From Ornithinimicrobium sp. CNJ-824 (GTDB lineage: Bacteria; Actinomycetota; Actinomycetes; Actinomycetales; Dermatophilaceae), in contig NZ_MKKA01000005.1 of the NCBI RefSeq assembly GCF_001942405.1, positions 29,760 through 93,759 of the forward strand: a stretch of DNA of 64,000 nucleotides, given 5' to 3'. Under the pieces are notes generated by a model. The model was not told where the DNA came from, did not search any database, and was given only the letters and a program-made list of their open reading frames with translations. Positions within the stretch are counted from its first letter, which is position 1. Each line of letters begins with the position of its first letter. The position numbers were made by a program, and so were the translations under genes. Positions 18,443 through 28,005 of this stretch are shown in pieces.

Positions 18443-19009
18443 ATGGACGACGCCGAGATCAAGGCCTTCTGGGCCGACGCGCGGGTGCGCGGCGGCCTCA
18501 ACCCTGCGGAGTCCTACATCGGCGCCACCGCCGCGGACATGCTGCCGCCGCCGGCGTGGTCGTTCGGCTCCACGCCGGAGGAGGCCGACCGGCTGCTGGC
18601 CCTGGTGCTCGAGGGGCGCAAGACCGCGACGGCCTCGGCGCTGTGGGAGTACGAGCCCGGTGCCCAGGGGGACGACGGGGGCGACACCCTGGTCCGCACC
18701 CAGGTCGACGTGGAGGTGCCCGAGCCGGGGTCCCTGTCGATCGTGCTGGACGGGGCCGGCCGGCCGCGCGCGCTGCTGCGGACGACCCACGTCGAGGTGG
18801 TCCGGTTCGGCGACGTCGACGAGGAGCACGCCCGGCACGAGGGGGAGGGGTCGCTGGAAGGGTGGCGGGCCGAGCACCGCCGGTTCTTCGAGGAGCACGC
18901 GCCCGCCGGCCAGCGGGTCGACGAGGACACGAGGGTCGTCCTCGAGCGGTTCGTCGTCGTGGTGCCGGCCCGCGCCCGCCGGGCGGCCCGGAGGGCCGGG
19001 CTGCTGTAG
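18443..19009 (+). CDS. ASCH domain protein
   Basis: 188 residues. The ASCH fold is indicated by VLEGRKTATASALWEYEPG (the GxKxxT signature), DGAGRPRALLRTTHVEVVRFG and a C-terminal VDEDTRVVLERFVVVV strand region. Relatives are RNA-linked or act as amidohydrolases on modified cytidine; no function can be assigned here. The gene is divergent from the IclR regulator (107 bases between starts) and lies 131 bases upstream of hutH, from which it is separated by a hut operator, so it is probably not part of the hut unit. Confidence 0.85.
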   Translation: MDDAEIKAFWADARVRGGLNPAESYIGATAADMLPPPAWSFGSTPEEADRLLALVLEGRKTATASALWEYEPGAQGDDGGDTLVRTQVDVEVPEPGSLSIVLDGAGRPRALLRTTHVEVVRFGDVDEEHARHEGEGSLEGWRAEHRRFFEEHAPAGQRVDEDTRVVLERFVVVVPARARRAARRAGLL

Positions 19010-19069
19010 CCACGGGCCGCCTCCGTCGCCACGGCTGTCCTGGGGACGGCTCGAGGTGGTCGTGCGTCC

Positions 19070-19087
19070 CGTCTCGCATCCGAGACG
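19070..19087 (+). promoter_or_regulatory. Candidate hut operator, copy 1 (upstream of hutH)
   Basis: CGTCTCGCATCCGAGACG, a perfect 7-bp inverted repeat around CATC, 53 bases before the hutH start. The same palindrome recurs upstream of hutU (21991) and of the M20-hutF-hutI unit (28744). I found no other copy in the window. Confidence 0.65.
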
Positions 19088-19140
19088 CCGACCGTGCGTG
19101 GTCGCTGTCCTCCGTGCCGGTCGCACGGTGGAATGGGGCC

Positions 19141-20756
19141 ATGAGCCGTCTACCCGCGCCCGACCTGCCCACCGAGGTCGTCGTCGACGTCGGTCCGCTG
19201 AGCCCCGAGGAGGTCGTGGCCGTCGCCCGCCACGGGGCGGGGGTCCGGCTGTCCGAGGCGGCGCTGGAGGGGATCGCCGCGACCCGCCGGATCATCGACG
19301 ACCTGGCCGACGACGACGAGCCGCACTACGGCATCTCCACCGGGTTCGGCGCCCTGGCCACCACCAGCATCCCGCCGGAGAAGCGGGCCCGGCTGCAGCG
19401 CAGCCTCGTCCGCAGCCACGCCGCCGGCTCCGGCCCGGAGGTCGAGCGCGAGGTCGTCCGGGCCCTCATGCTGCTGCGCCTGTCCACCCTGGCGACCGGC
19501 CGCACCGGCGTCCGGGTGGAGACCGCGCAGGCCTACGCCGACCTGCTCAACGCGGGGATCACCCCGGTGGTCCACGAGTACGGCTCGCTCGGCTGCTCCG
19601 GCGACCTGGCCCCGCTGGCCCACTGCGCGCTCGCGGTCATGGGCGAGGGGATGGTGCGCGTCGGACGGCCGCGACCGGCCGACCGGGACCCCGACCGCTG
19701 GCCGCCGGACCACCTGGGGGAGCCGGTCCCGGCCGCGGAGGCGCTCACCGACGCCGGCCTGCGGCCCGTCGAGCTCGCCGAGAAGGAGGGCCTGGCGCTC
19801 ATCAACGGCACCGACGGGATGCTGGGCATGCTCGTCCTGGGCCTGCACGACCTGGGCACGCTGCTGGCGACCGCCGACGTGGCCGCGGCGATGAGCGTGG
19901 AGGGCCAGCTCGGCACCGACGACGTCTTCGCCGAGGACCTCCAGGCGCTGCGGCCGCACCCCGGGCAGGGCGCCTCGGCCGCCAACCTGCGGGCGCTCAT
20001 GGCCGGCAGCCGGATCCGGGAGAGCCACCGCACCGAGGCCTGCACCCGGGTGCAGGACGCCTACTCGCTGCGCTGCTCGCCCCAGGTCCACGGGTCGGCG
20101 CGGGACACCTGCGACCACGCCGCGCTGGTCGCTCCCGCGAGCTCGCCGCCGCCGTCGACAACCCGGTCGTCACGCTCGACGGCCGGGTGGAGTCCAACGG
20201 CAACTTCCACGGCGCCCCCGTCGCGCACGTGCTCGACTTCCTGGCGGTCGTCGTGGCGGACGTGGCCAGCATCAGCGAGCGCCGGACCGACCGCTTCCTC
20301 GACGTCGCCCGCAACCACGGGCTGCCGCCGTTCCTGGCCGACGACCCGGGCACCGACAGCGGGCACATGATCGCGCAGTACACCCAGGCCGCGATCGTCT
20401 CCGAGCTCAAGCGGCTGGCGACCCCGGCCAGCGTGGACTCCATCCCCTCCTCGGCCATGCAGGAGGACCACGTGAGCATGGGGTGGGGAGCCGCCCGCAA
20501 GCTGCGCCGCGCCGTCGACGGGCTGGCTCGCGTGCTGGCCGTCGAGGTGCTCACCGCGGCCCGCGCCCTGGACCTGCGCGCCCCGCTGACCCCCGCCCCG
20601 GCGACCGGTGCCGTCGTCGCGCTGCTGCGGGAGGCCGGGGTGGAGGGCCCGGGGCCGGACCGGCACCTCTCCCCGGAGATCCAGGCCGCCGTCGACCTGG
20701 TCCTGGACGGCCGGGTCCGCGCCGCCGCCGAGCAGCACACCGGCCCCCTGCGCTGA
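19141..20756 (+). CDS. hutH: Histidine ammonia-lyase, frameshifted near 20135
   Basis: First step of histidine degradation: L-histidine to trans-urocanate plus ammonia. The MIO cofactor triad lies at residues 152-154 in YGSLGCSGDLAPLAH; it is Cys-Ser-Gly rather than the textbook Ala-Ser-Gly. Other family motifs are HYGISTGFGALA, NGTDGMLGMLVL, VQDAYSLRCSPQVHG and SSAMQEDHVSMG. The frame breaks after CDHAALVA; one extra C in the CCC at 20134-20136 joins it to RELAAAVDNPVVTLDGR and gives a normal length of about 538 residues. It is preceded by operator copy 1 and followed by a nuclease gene, then hutU. Confidence 0.93.
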
Positions 20757-20836
20757 GGTCGGGGCCGTCCATCTCCGGCGCCCGGCGCTGAGCTCGGGGC
20801 ACCCCCGTAGGACCCCAGCCACCATCGCTGAACCAC

Positions 20837-20882
20837 AGGACGACCGATCGTGGTTGCCCTGACGACCACGATCGGTCGTCCT
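20837..20882 (+). repeat. Long perfect hairpin downstream of hutH
   Basis: Two 18-base arms, AGGACGACCGATCGTGGT (20837-20854) and its exact complement (20865-20882), enclose the loop tgccctgacg. There is no T-tract. A near copy in the opposite orientation, with a 9/10 matching loop, lies at 21942-21979, so the two bracket the nuclease gene between hutH and hutU. It could be a terminator, a protein-binding site or a terminal inverted repeat. Confidence 0.7.
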
Positions 20883-21007
20883 AGGGCCTGTCTCCCGAGC
20901 AGTCCCTTCACGGCGGACGGGCCCGGCATCGTCGCGGTGGCCCGGAAGCCCCCTCGGCCTGTGGACGACGACAGCCGCGGCCGGCGGGGGTACGCGAGCA
21001 TCCCGGC

Positions 21008-21936
21008 ATGGACCTGGACCGTGTGGCCCGTCGGCAGCAGGGAGTGGTGAGTCGTGCGCAGCGCTCGAGGCCGGTCTCCCGCCCGGCCAGGTCCGGTGGC
21101 GGCTGCAGCGTGGCCGTTGGCGGGCGATCCACCCCGGTGTCTACCTGACGAACAACGGCACCGTCGACTGGCCCTCCAGGGCGCGGGCCGCTCTGCTGCG
21201 CTGCGGCAGGGGCAGCGTCCTCATCCTCTCGGCCGCCTGCTACCTGTGGCGTCTGGAACGGACGCCACCGGCCGTGGTCACCGTGGGGGTGCCCACGGAC
21301 AGGCATCCCGAACCCGCCGACGGCCTCGTCGTCGTGCGCCGTCGCCGGCTGGAGCCGGTCACCGTCGACGGACTGCCCGTGACCCGCCTCCCGGTGACCG
21401 TCCTGGACATGGCCGACCGGCCAGGGTGCTCAGTCGACGACGCGGTGGCGCTCGCGGCCCGGGCGTGCCAGGAACGGGCGGTCGACGCCGCGGCGTTGCG
21501 TCGCGAGCTCGACGGTCGACGACGGCACCAGCACCGGCGGGAGCTGCGGCTGGCGTTCGCCGAGGTGGGGAACGGCGCGGAGAGCCTGCCGGAGACGACC
21601 TTCGAGACCACGGTCCGACGGCCCCACGGACTGCCGGCCTTCGAGCGGCAGGTCGTCGAGGACGACGGATCGCGGACCGACCTGAAGAACCGCGAGTTCG
21701 GGACCAACGTCGAGATCGACGGGCGTCTGTGGCACGCGGGGGAACGGTTCCACCTGGATCGCCGACGTGACCGCCGCGCGGTCGGCAGGGGTGAGGTGAC
21801 GCTCCGGGTCGCTCCCGTGGAGATGGTGACCTCGCCCTGCGAGGTGGCCCGCGACCTGGCGCTCGCGCTGCGGCACCGTGGCTGGGTCGGACCCCCTCGG
21901 CCGTGCGGGCCCGGTTGTGCGGTCGGTGCCCCCTGA
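21008..21936 (+). CDS. AbiEi-type HTH plus DUF559-like endonuclease-fold protein, frameshifted near 21061
   Basis: The N-terminus MDLDRVARRQQGVVSRAQ continues after a one-base gap as ALEAGLPPGQVRWRLQRG then RWRAIHPGVYLTNNGTVDWP, which is the AbiEi antitoxin-type winged helix. The C-terminus has DLKNREFGTNVEIDGRLWH and FHLDRRRDRRAVGRGEVT, the restriction-endonuclease-like region common in actinobacterial paralogues. One extra G at 21061 (CAG-GCG) restores the frame. Such genes are abundant and solitary in this phylum and their function is unknown. It interrupts hutH-hutU and is bracketed by two inverted copies of a hairpin (20837-20882 and 21942-21979). Confidence 0.78.
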
Positions 21937-21941
21937 CACGG

Positions 21942-21979
21942 CGACCGTTCGTGGTCGTCATGGCAACCACGAACGGTCG
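21942..21979 (+). repeat. Hairpin downstream of the nuclease gene, inverted near copy of 20837-20882
   Basis: Arms CGACCGTTCGTGGT (21942-21955) and ACCACGAACGGTCG (21966-21979) are exact complements around cgtcatggca. The hairpin starts six bases after the nuclease stop codon. Its loop is the reverse complement of the loop at 20855 with one change. Confidence 0.7.
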
Positions 21980-21990
21980 TCTTGTGACCA

Positions 21991-22008
21991 CGTCTGGGAT
22001 GCGAGACG
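21991..22008 (+). promoter_or_regulatory. Candidate hut operator, copy 2 (upstream of hutU)
   Basis: CGTCTGGGATGCGAGACG, matching the consensus CGTCTCGGATGCGAGACG at 17 of 18 bases, 123 bases before the hutU start. Confidence 0.6.
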
Positions 22009-22131
22009 TATGCGGCGCGAGGAGGCTTGGCAGGGGACCGTCGCCGACGGTCTGATGGGACGGACGTCCTCGGACACCCGACCGCGACGCGCGGCCGGCC
22101 CCACGGCATACCGAAGTCGAAGGAGACCACC

Positions 22132-23796
22132 ATGGAAGGTGCCCGTCCCGTCCGCGCCCCCCGCGGCACCCAGCTCACCGCGCGCAGCTGGGCCACCGAG
22201 GCCCCCCTGCGGATGCTGATGAACAACCTCGACCCGGAGGTGGCCGAGCGGCCCGACGACCTCGTCGTCTACGGCGGCACCGGCCGGGCCGCGCGGGACT
22301 GGAGGAGCTTCGACGCGATGGTGCGGACGCTGACCGACCTGCGGCAGGACGAGACGATGCTCGTGCAGTCCGGCCGGCCGGTCGGCGTCTTCCAGACCCA
22401 CGAGTGGGCGCCGCGGGTGCTCATCGCCAACTCCAACCTCGTGCCCGACTGGGCGAACTGGCCGGAGTTCCGCCGGCTGGAGCACCTCGGCCTGACGATG
22501 TACGGGCAGATGACCGCCGGGTCGTGGATCTACATCGGCACCCAGGGCATCCTGCAGGGCACCTACGAGACCTTCGCCGCGGTCGCCGCCAAGCGGTTCG
22601 GCGGCACCCTCGCCGGGACCCTGACTCTGACCGGCGGCTGCGGGGGCATGGGCGGGGCCCAGCCGCTGGCCGTCACGCTCAACGGCGGCACCTGCCTCAT
22701 CGTCGACGTGGACGAGGCCCGGCTGCGGCGCCGGGTGCGCAGCCGCTACCTCGACGAGGTCGCCGACAGCCTGGACGCGGCCGTCGAGCGCGTCCTCCGG
22801 GCCAAGGCCGACAAGGAGGCCGTGTCCGTGGGGGTCGTCGGCAACGCGGCCGAGGTCTTCCCCGAGCTGCTGCGCCGCGGCGTCGAGATCGACGTCGTCA
22901 CCGACCAGACCTCGGCGCACGACCCCCTGTCCTACCTGCCCGAGGGCATCGACCTGGGCGACTGGCACGACTACGCCGAGAAGAAGCCGGAGGAGTTCAC
23001 CGACCGGGCCCAGGCCTCGATGGCCCACCACGTCGAGGCGATGGTCGGCTTTCTGGACGCCGGGGCCGAGGTCTTCGACTACGGCAACTCCATCCGCGAC
23101 GAGGCCCGGCAGGGCGGCTTCGAGCGGGCCTTCGACTTCCCCGGCTTCGTGCCGGCCTACATCCGGCCGTTGTTCTGCGAGGGCAAGGGCCCCTTCCGCT
23201 GGGCCGCGCTGTCCGGCGACGAGAAGGACGTCTACGCCACCGACCAGGCCGTGCTGGACCTCTTCCCCGACAACGACCACCTGCACCGGTGGATCCGCGG
23301 GGCGCGCGAGCGGGTCGCCTTCGAGGGCCTGCCGGCGCGGATCTGCTGGCTGGGCTACGGCGAGCGGGACAAGGCCGGCGTCCGGTTCAACGAGATGGTC
23401 GCCTCCGGCGAGGTGTCCGCACCGATCGTCATCGGCCGCGACCACCTCGACGCCGGGTCGGTGGCCAGCCCCTACCGCGAGACCGAGGCGATGGCCGACG
23501 GCTCCGACGCGATCGCCGACTGGCCGCTGCTCAACGCCCTCGTCAACACCGCCTCCGGCGCGAGCTGGGTCTCCCTGCACCACGGCGGCGGCGTCGGCAT
23601 CGGCCGCTCCATGCACGCCGGCCAGGTCTCCGTCGCCGACGGCACCGACCTGGCCCGGCAGAAGCTGGAGCGGGTGCTCACCAACGACCCCGGCATGGGC
23701 GTCATCCGCCACGTGGACGCGGGGTATGCCGAGGCTGAGCAGGTCGCGCAGGAGCGTGGCGTGCGGGTGCCGATGCGCGAGGGCGGTGACCGGTGA
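22132..23796 (+). CDS. hutU: Urocanate hydratase (urocanase)
   Basis: 554 residues, full length and intact. Converts urocanate to 4-imidazolone-5-propionate using tightly bound NAD. Typical motifs are [12 protein letters not shown] near the N-terminus, [20 protein letters not shown], the NAD-binding [20 protein letters not shown] around residues 168-187, the active-site region [17 protein letters not shown], and [17 protein letters not shown]. Good Shine-Dalgarno (AAGGAGA) before the ATG. The stop overlaps the start of the YjiH-type gene by four bases (GTGA), so the two are translationally coupled. Operator copy 2 lies upstream. Confidence 0.97.
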   Translation: MEGARPVRAPRGTQLTARSWATEAPLRMLMNNLDPEVAERPDDLVVYGGTGRAARDWRSFDAMVRTLTDLRQDETMLVQSGRPVGVFQTHEWAPRVLIANSNLVPDWANWPEFRRLEHLGLTMYGQMTAGSWIYIGTQGILQGTYETFAAVAAKRFGGTLAGTLTLTGGCGGMGGAQPLAVTLNGGTCLIVDVDEARLRRRVRSRYLDEVADSLDAAVERVLRAKADKEAVSVGVVGNAAEVFPELLRRGVEIDVVTDQTSAHDPLSYLPEGIDLGDWHDYAEKKPEEFTDRAQASMAHHVEAMVGFLDAGAEVFDYGNSIRDEARQGGFERAFDFPGFVPAYIRPLFCEGKGPFRWAALSGDEKDVYATDQAVLDLFPDNDHLHRWIRGARERVAFEGLPARICWLGYGERDKAGVRFNEMVASGEVSAPIVIGRDHLDAGSVASPYRETEAMADGSDAIADWPLLNALVNTASGASWVSLHHGGGVGIGRSMHAGQVSVADGTDLARQKLERVLTNDPGMGVIRHVDAGYAEAEQVAQERGVRVPMREGGDR

Positions 23797-25172
23797 GCAC
23801 CGCAGCAGCCCCAGGGGCAGGACCGGGACCGAACCCCTCCGGGGCAGCCGGTGGGGCGGCCGGGGGATCGGGCACGGTCGACCCGGACAGGGCACCCATG
23901 TGGAAGTTCTTCGTCCTCTCGGCGATCGGCATCCTCATGTTCTTCGTGCCGGTCACGATCGGGGAGCGATCCACCATCCCCCTGGACCACATCGTGTCCT
24001 GGCTGCGCACCAACGTCCCGGCCGTGCTGCCCTACTACGCGCTCGCCCTCATCGCGGCGGGCGCGGCATACCCCTTCCTCACCCGCACCTGGCGGCGCGA
24101 CACGACCACGCTGGTGTTCTCCCTCGCCCGCGTGGTGGGACTGGTCGTGGGGGTCATGCTGGTCTTCGGCATCGGCCCGGCGTGGCTGTTCGCCGAGGGC
24201 ATGGGGCCGTTCCTCCTCAACGCCCTGGTCATCCCGGTCGGGCTGCTCGTGCCGATCGGCGCGGTCTTCCTCGCGATGCTCGTGGGCTACGGCCTGATGG
24301 AGTTCATCGGGGTGCTCGTGCGGCCCTTCATGCGGCCGGTGTTCCGTACGCCCGGGCGGTCGGCCATCGACGCGGTCGCCAGCTTCGTCGGCTCCTACAG
24401 CCTGGCGCTGCTCATCACCAACCGGGTCTACCTGGAGGGTAAGTACCACCGCCGCGAGGCGATGATCATCGCGACCGGGTTCTCCACGGTGTCGGCGACC
24501 TTCATGATCGTCGTGGCCAACGCCCTGGACCTCATGGAGCACTGGACGCTCTACTTCTGGTCGACCCTGCTCATCACCTTCCTCGTCACGGCGGTCACCG
24601 TGCGGATCCCGCCGCTGTCCCGGGAGCCGGAGGACTACGCCCCCGGGGTCGACCCGCGGCCGGAGCAGGACCACACCGGCAACCGGTTCGCGGCCGCCTG
24701 GCGCGAGGCGCGCGCCACCGTGGCCGCCGACCCCGGGGTGGGCCGGACGATCCTGACCAACCTCAAGGACGGCTTCGTCATGGCGATGGCGATCCTGCCC
24801 TCGATCCTGTCGATCGGGCTGCTCGGGCTGGTGCTCGCGGAGTTCACCCCGGTCTTCGACTGGCTGGGCTACCTCTTCTACCCGATCACCTGGGCCCTGC
24901 AGATCCCCGAGCCGATGCTCGTGGCCAAGGCGGCCGCGCTCGGCGTCTCGGAGATGTTCCTGCCGGCGGCGCTGGTGACGGAGTCGGCGATGTCGGTGAA
25001 GTTCGTCGTGGCGGTGGTCAGCGTCAGCCAGATCATCTTCTTCTCGGCGATGGTGCCCAGCCTGGTCGGGACCCAGATCCCGGTGTCGATCCCGCGGCTG
25101 CTCGTCGTCTGGTTCCTACGGGTGGCGATCAGCCTCGTCCTGACGATCCCGTTGGCGCTGCTGCTCTTCTGA
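23793..25172 (+). CDS. YjiH-family (nucleoside-recognition/GATE domain) membrane protein, candidate histidine or urocanate transporter
   Basis: 459 residues. A Gly/Ala/Pro-rich cytosolic N-terminus of about 35 residues precedes around ten membrane helices. The two GATE-like halves are visible in [61 protein letters not shown] and [20 protein letters not shown]. The family is uncharacterised but often sits beside catabolic genes. Translational coupling to hutU (4-base overlap) suggests it moves histidine, urocanate or a breakdown product; this is inference from position only. Confidence 0.85.
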   Translation: MSTAAAPGAGPGPNPSGAAGGAAGGSGTVDPDRAPMWKFFVLSAIGILMFFVPVTIGERSTIPLDHIVSWLRTNVPAVLPYYALALIAAGAAYPFLTRTWRRDTTTLVFSLARVVGLVVGVMLVFGIGPAWLFAEGMGPFLLNALVIPVGLLVPIGAVFLAMLVGYGLMEFIGVLVRPFMRPVFRTPGRSAIDAVASFVGSYSLALLITNRVYLEGKYHRREAMIIATGFSTVSATFMIVVANALDLMEHWTLYFWSTLLITFLVTAVTVRIPPLSREPEDYAPGVDPRPEQDHTGNRFAAAWREARATVAADPGVGRTILTNLKDGFVMAMAILPSILSIGLLGLVLAEFTPVFDWLGYLFYPITWALQIPEPMLVAKAAALGVSEMFLPAALVTESAMSVKFVVAVVSVSQIIFFSAMVPSLVGTQIPVSIPRLLVVWFLRVAISLVLTIPLALLLF

Positions 25173-25922
25173 GCTGCAGGGGGGCGAGGTCTCGACCCTC
25201 AGCCTCCTGCGCCCCGTTCAGCACGAGCGTCAGGAGGAAGGCCCAGCCACCGGTGAGGCGGCGTCGACCCTCCTGGGCGCCGCGCGCGCCGAGCACGAGG
25301 TAGGCCGGGACCGCCAGGAGCACCAACGGGCTGAGCGCGAGCCAGAACCAGGCGAACCGCGTGGCGTGGCGAGGTTCCGGCCCCGCGGCCAGGACGAGCA
25401 GCCACAGCACGCCGACGACGGCGGGCAGCACGGCCACCGTGCCCGAGCTCATGCGCCACGGGCCCCACGACGTCCAGGCCCGGTCCGGGTCGCGTAGGTG
25501 ACCTCCACGTCGGGGAAGTGGCGGGCCAGCTCGTCGGCGACGGGGCCGACCACGGCACCGCTGTGCGGGACGCCGGTGGCCTGTGCATCCAGCTCCGACT
25601 GCGAGCTGGCCTGCCGGACGGTGGCGGCCCGGGTCTCCCACCCCTGCTCCCACACCAGCCGGACCGTGGTGACCCCCTGGACCTGGTCGCCCGCACCGGG
25701 GAACTGCTCCAGGCCCCCCTCCACGCGGACGTGGGTGACGCTGCCGCTCTCCAGGCTCCGCTGCAGGTCCGCGTACGAGGCCTCCCGGGTGCCCGTCAGC
25801 ACGAGGGCGACCACGGTCACGACGAAGGCGGCCAGCGTGAACCACCGGGCGACCGTCCACGCCGTGGACACCCGTGGCTCGGCGACGACGACGTCGTCGG
25901 TGGTGCCCGACACCGTGCTCAT
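25129..25922 (-). CDS. Small membrane protein of unknown function, frameshifted near 25492
   Basis: N-terminal helix WTVARWFTLAAFVVTVVALVL, then a soluble stretch (YADLQRSLESGSVTHVRVEG), then two helices (VAVLPAVVGVLWLLVLAAG and FAWFWLALSPLVLLAVPAYL). The frame breaks after FPDVEVTY; one extra G near 25492 continues it as GDPDRAWTSWGPWRMSSG. The C-terminal end is uncertain: the open frame runs to 25129, 44 bases into the opposite-strand YjiH gene, but a second missing base could end it at about 25199. A TAAGGT box six bases before the ATG (25929-25934, minus strand) suggests leaderless translation. I do not recognise the family. Confidence 0.6.
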
Positions 25923-25928
25923 CCCCGG

Positions 25929-25963
25929 ACCTTAGCGCCCCCGCCCGCCCCGCGGCATACCCT
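25929..25963. promoter_or_regulatory. Divergent leaderless promoters
   Basis: Minus-strand TAAGGT (25929-25934) lies six bases from the ATG at 25922. Plus-strand TACCCT (25958-25963) lies six bases from the GTG at 25970. The plus-strand box overlaps the octamer GGCATACC at 25954. Confidence 0.5.
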
Positions 25964-25969
25964 GACCGC

Positions 25970-26908
25970 GTGCCCGCCGTCCTGCTCCTCGTCCTCGCGA
26001 CGTTGTTCTGGGCGGGCAACTACCTCGTGGCCGAACGGGCGGTCGAGACCCTGGACCCGGTCTCGCTGACCTGGTGGCGGTGGGCCCTCGCGTCGGTGCC
26101 GCTGCTGGTCCTCGCCCAGGTCGTGGACCGGCCCGACTGGCGCCGGCTGCTGTCCCGGTGGCGCATCCTGCTGCTGGCCGGCCTGCTGGGGGTCGGCGGC
26201 TACGCGCTGCTGCTCTACGCCGCGCTCGAGCGGACGAGCGCGATCAACGCCTCCATCGTCAACGCGCTCGCCCCGGCAGCGATCGTCGTGGCCGCCGTCC
26301 TCCTGGGCCAGGCCACCGCCGACTGGCGGGCGTGGACCGGGGTGGCGCTCGGGCTGCTCGGCGTCCTCCTCGTGCTCACCCGCGGCGACCTCGGACGCCT
26401 GGCCACGCTGTCCTTCAACAGCGGCGACGTGCTCATGCTCGGGGCGGTGGCGGTGTGGACGGCCTACACGCTCATCGGCCGTCGGCTGGGCCTGCCGGTG
26501 CTGGCTGCCACCGCCGTCCAGGTCGTGCTGACGACGATCGTGCTGACCCCGGTCGTGCTGCTCACCGGGTTCTCGGCGCCCCCGGACCGGGCCGCGTGGG
26601 GAGCTGTCCTGTTCATCGTCGTCTTCCCCTCGGTCGGCTCCTACCTGTGCTGGAACCTGGCGATCGGCCGCGTCCCCGCCGGCGTCGCGGGCACCTCGAT
26701 GAACCTCGTCGCCGTGTTCACCGTCGCCATCGCCGCGCTCCTGGGTCAGCCGCCCACCGCCGTCCAGCTGATCGGGGGGGCGCTGGTCATCAGCGGGGTC
26801 GTGCTGGCCTCGCGCGGCGGACGGCGGGCTCGTCCGGTCGGGGCCCCTCGCCACGGCATACCCCCTGGGGTATCATCGTCCGCACCGACGGAAGGACCCC
26901 AGGCATGA
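25970..26908 (+). CDS. EamA/DMT-family transporter
   Basis: 312 residues with ten predicted helices in two EamA repeats: FWAGNYLVAERAVETLDPVS and WWRWALASVPLL in the first, VVFPSVGSYLCWNLAIGRVP and VAGTSMNLVAVFTVAIAALL in the second. Likely a metabolite exporter with unknown substrate. GTG start supported by the TACCCT box at 25958. Its stop overlaps the start of the next gene by four bases (ATGA). Confidence 0.9.
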   Translation: MPAVLLLVLATLFWAGNYLVAERAVETLDPVSLTWWRWALASVPLLVLAQVVDRPDWRRLLSRWRILLLAGLLGVGGYALLLYAALERTSAINASIVNALAPAAIVVAAVLLGQATADWRAWTGVALGLLGVLLVLTRGDLGRLATLSFNSGDVLMLGAVAVWTAYTLIGRRLGLPVLAATAVQVVLTTIVLTPVVLLTGFSAPPDRAAWGAVLFIVVFPSVGSYLCWNLAIGRVPAGVAGTSMNLVAVFTVAIAALLGQPPTAVQLIGGALVISGVVLASRGGRRARPVGAPRHGIPPGVSSSAPTEGPQA

Positions 26909-27375
26909 CCACCCCCACCCGCCCGAGCCCGCAGGACGACGCCGCCCTGGCGCGCATCCGGACGCTGACGCAGGCCCCGGCCGTCCCCGTCGTCGCGTCG
27001 CCGACCACGACGCTCGACCTGCTGCGCAACACCTGGGCCGGCCACCGACTCCCCTGGGCGGTCGGGATCGCCGCGGTCCTCTTCGGCTGGCTCACGCTCG
27101 TCGCGGCCCCGACGGCCGCCTGGGGGGTCGTGCTCGTCGTGAGCGTGGGAGCAGGGCTGGCGCTGGCGACCTACCTGCCCGGGCCCGGCCAGTCGTTCGG
27201 CGCGGCGTTCGGCGGGATGTGCGGGATCGCCGGGTTCTGCCTGCCGCTCTTCGGGGTCTCCCAGCTCGCCCAGGGGGCCGTCGGCACCGCCTCGGGGTAT
27301 GCCGTCGCGGCCGTCGTCGTCGGCCTCGCCCAGCGGGTGCTCACCGCGGGATCCTGCGGGACCCCCTCGCGTTGA
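26905..27375 (+). CDS. Hypothetical four-helix membrane protein
   Basis: 156 residues. A hydrophilic N-terminus of about 45 residues is followed by hydrophobic segments (LPWAVGIAAVLFGWLTLVAA, AAWGVVLVVSVGAGLALATYL, FGGMCGIAGFCLPLFGVSQL and ASGYAVAAVVVGLAQRVLTA). No known domain is recognised. Translationally coupled to the EamA gene, so it may assist that transporter. A 36-bp hairpin element begins 22 bases after the stop. Confidence 0.7.
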   Translation: MTTPTRPSPQDDAALARIRTLTQAPAVPVVASPTTTLDLLRNTWAGHRLPWAVGIAAVLFGWLTLVAAPTAAWGVVLVVSVGAGLALATYLPGPGQSFGAAFGGMCGIAGFCLPLFGVSQLAQGAVGTASGYAVAAVVVGLAQRVLTAGSCGTPSR

Positions 27376-27396
27376 GGCCGGCGCACCACCTGGCGT

Positions 27397-27432
27397 GACC
27401 GGTCGTGGCCCCTCCAGGGGCCTGAAGTCGTC
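27397..27432 (+). repeat. 36-bp intergenic hairpin, inverted copy of the 10399-10434 element
   Basis: Reads GACCGGTCGTGGCCCCTCCA then GGGGCCTGAAGTCGTC, with a GGCCCCT/AGGGGCC stem. It follows the stop of the membrane-protein gene in a convergent spacer, as expected for a terminator. Confidence 0.5.
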
Positions 27433-27474
27433 GCTCGGGCGCGAGGCCGGTCGACGTCCGCGGGGCCCAGCGGT

Positions 27475-27961
27475 CAGCCGGGGGTCCGGCCGACCGGCTC
27501 GGTGACGTCGGCGACCTGCGCCCTCAGGTGGATCAGGGCGGCCTCGGCCTTCACCGACACCGCCACGCCGTGGGCCCCGGCGCCCATCGACACGACGCGG
27601 TCCGGTTCCCCGGCCAGGGTGGCGTCCGCCACGACCGGCCAGGCGGTCGTGGAGCCGAACGGGGTGATGGTGCCCCGCTCGTAGCCGGTCGCGGCCCTGG
27701 CCCCCTCGCGTCCGGCATCGAGAGCCGGCTGACCCCCAGCAGGGCCCGCAGCTTGGGCCAGGAGATCTGCCGGTCGCCGGGCACCAGGACGAGCAGGTGG
27801 TCGTCCTCGCCCCGTCGGACCACCATCGTCTTGACGATGTCCTGCGGCCGCACGCCGCGCAGCGCCGCGGCCTCCTCCAGGCTGCCGACCCGGCCGTGCC
27901 GGGTGACCTCGTGCGCCAGCCCGCTCGCGGCCACCGCCTCCAGGGCCCGCTGCTCGCTCAT
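27475..27961 (-). CDS. YbaK/ProX-type aminoacyl-tRNA deacylase-like protein, frameshifted near 27703
   Basis: About 162 residues with the trans-editing fold: AAALRGVRPQDIVKTMVVRR (conserved Lys of the YbaK family), ISWPKLRALLG, and, after the frame break, GYERGTITPFGSTTAWPVVA, the family's Gly-x3-P-F-G loop. One extra G in the five-base run at 27701-27705 restores the frame. Such proteins hydrolyse mischarged tRNAs. TACCCT (27968-27973, minus strand) sits six bases before the ATG. A second, intact YbaK-like gene lies at 55326-55790. Confidence 0.82.
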
Positions 27962-27992
27962 GCCAGCAGGGTAGGTCCTGGGCCCGGCCCTC

Positions 27993-27998
27993 TATCGT
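27993..27998 (+). promoter_or_regulatory. -10 box (leaderless) deciding the GNAT start
   Basis: TATCGT lies seven bases before the GTG at 28006, which favours this start over the in-frame GTG at 27997, located inside the box. Confidence 0.45.
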
Positions 27999-28005
27999 GG
28001 GACGG

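Noticed and set aside
19141..20756. hutH as a genuine pseudogene
   Set aside because: Both halves are conserved to the end, one base restores the frame, and many other conserved genes in the window show the same one-base G/C loss; sequencing error is the simpler explanation.
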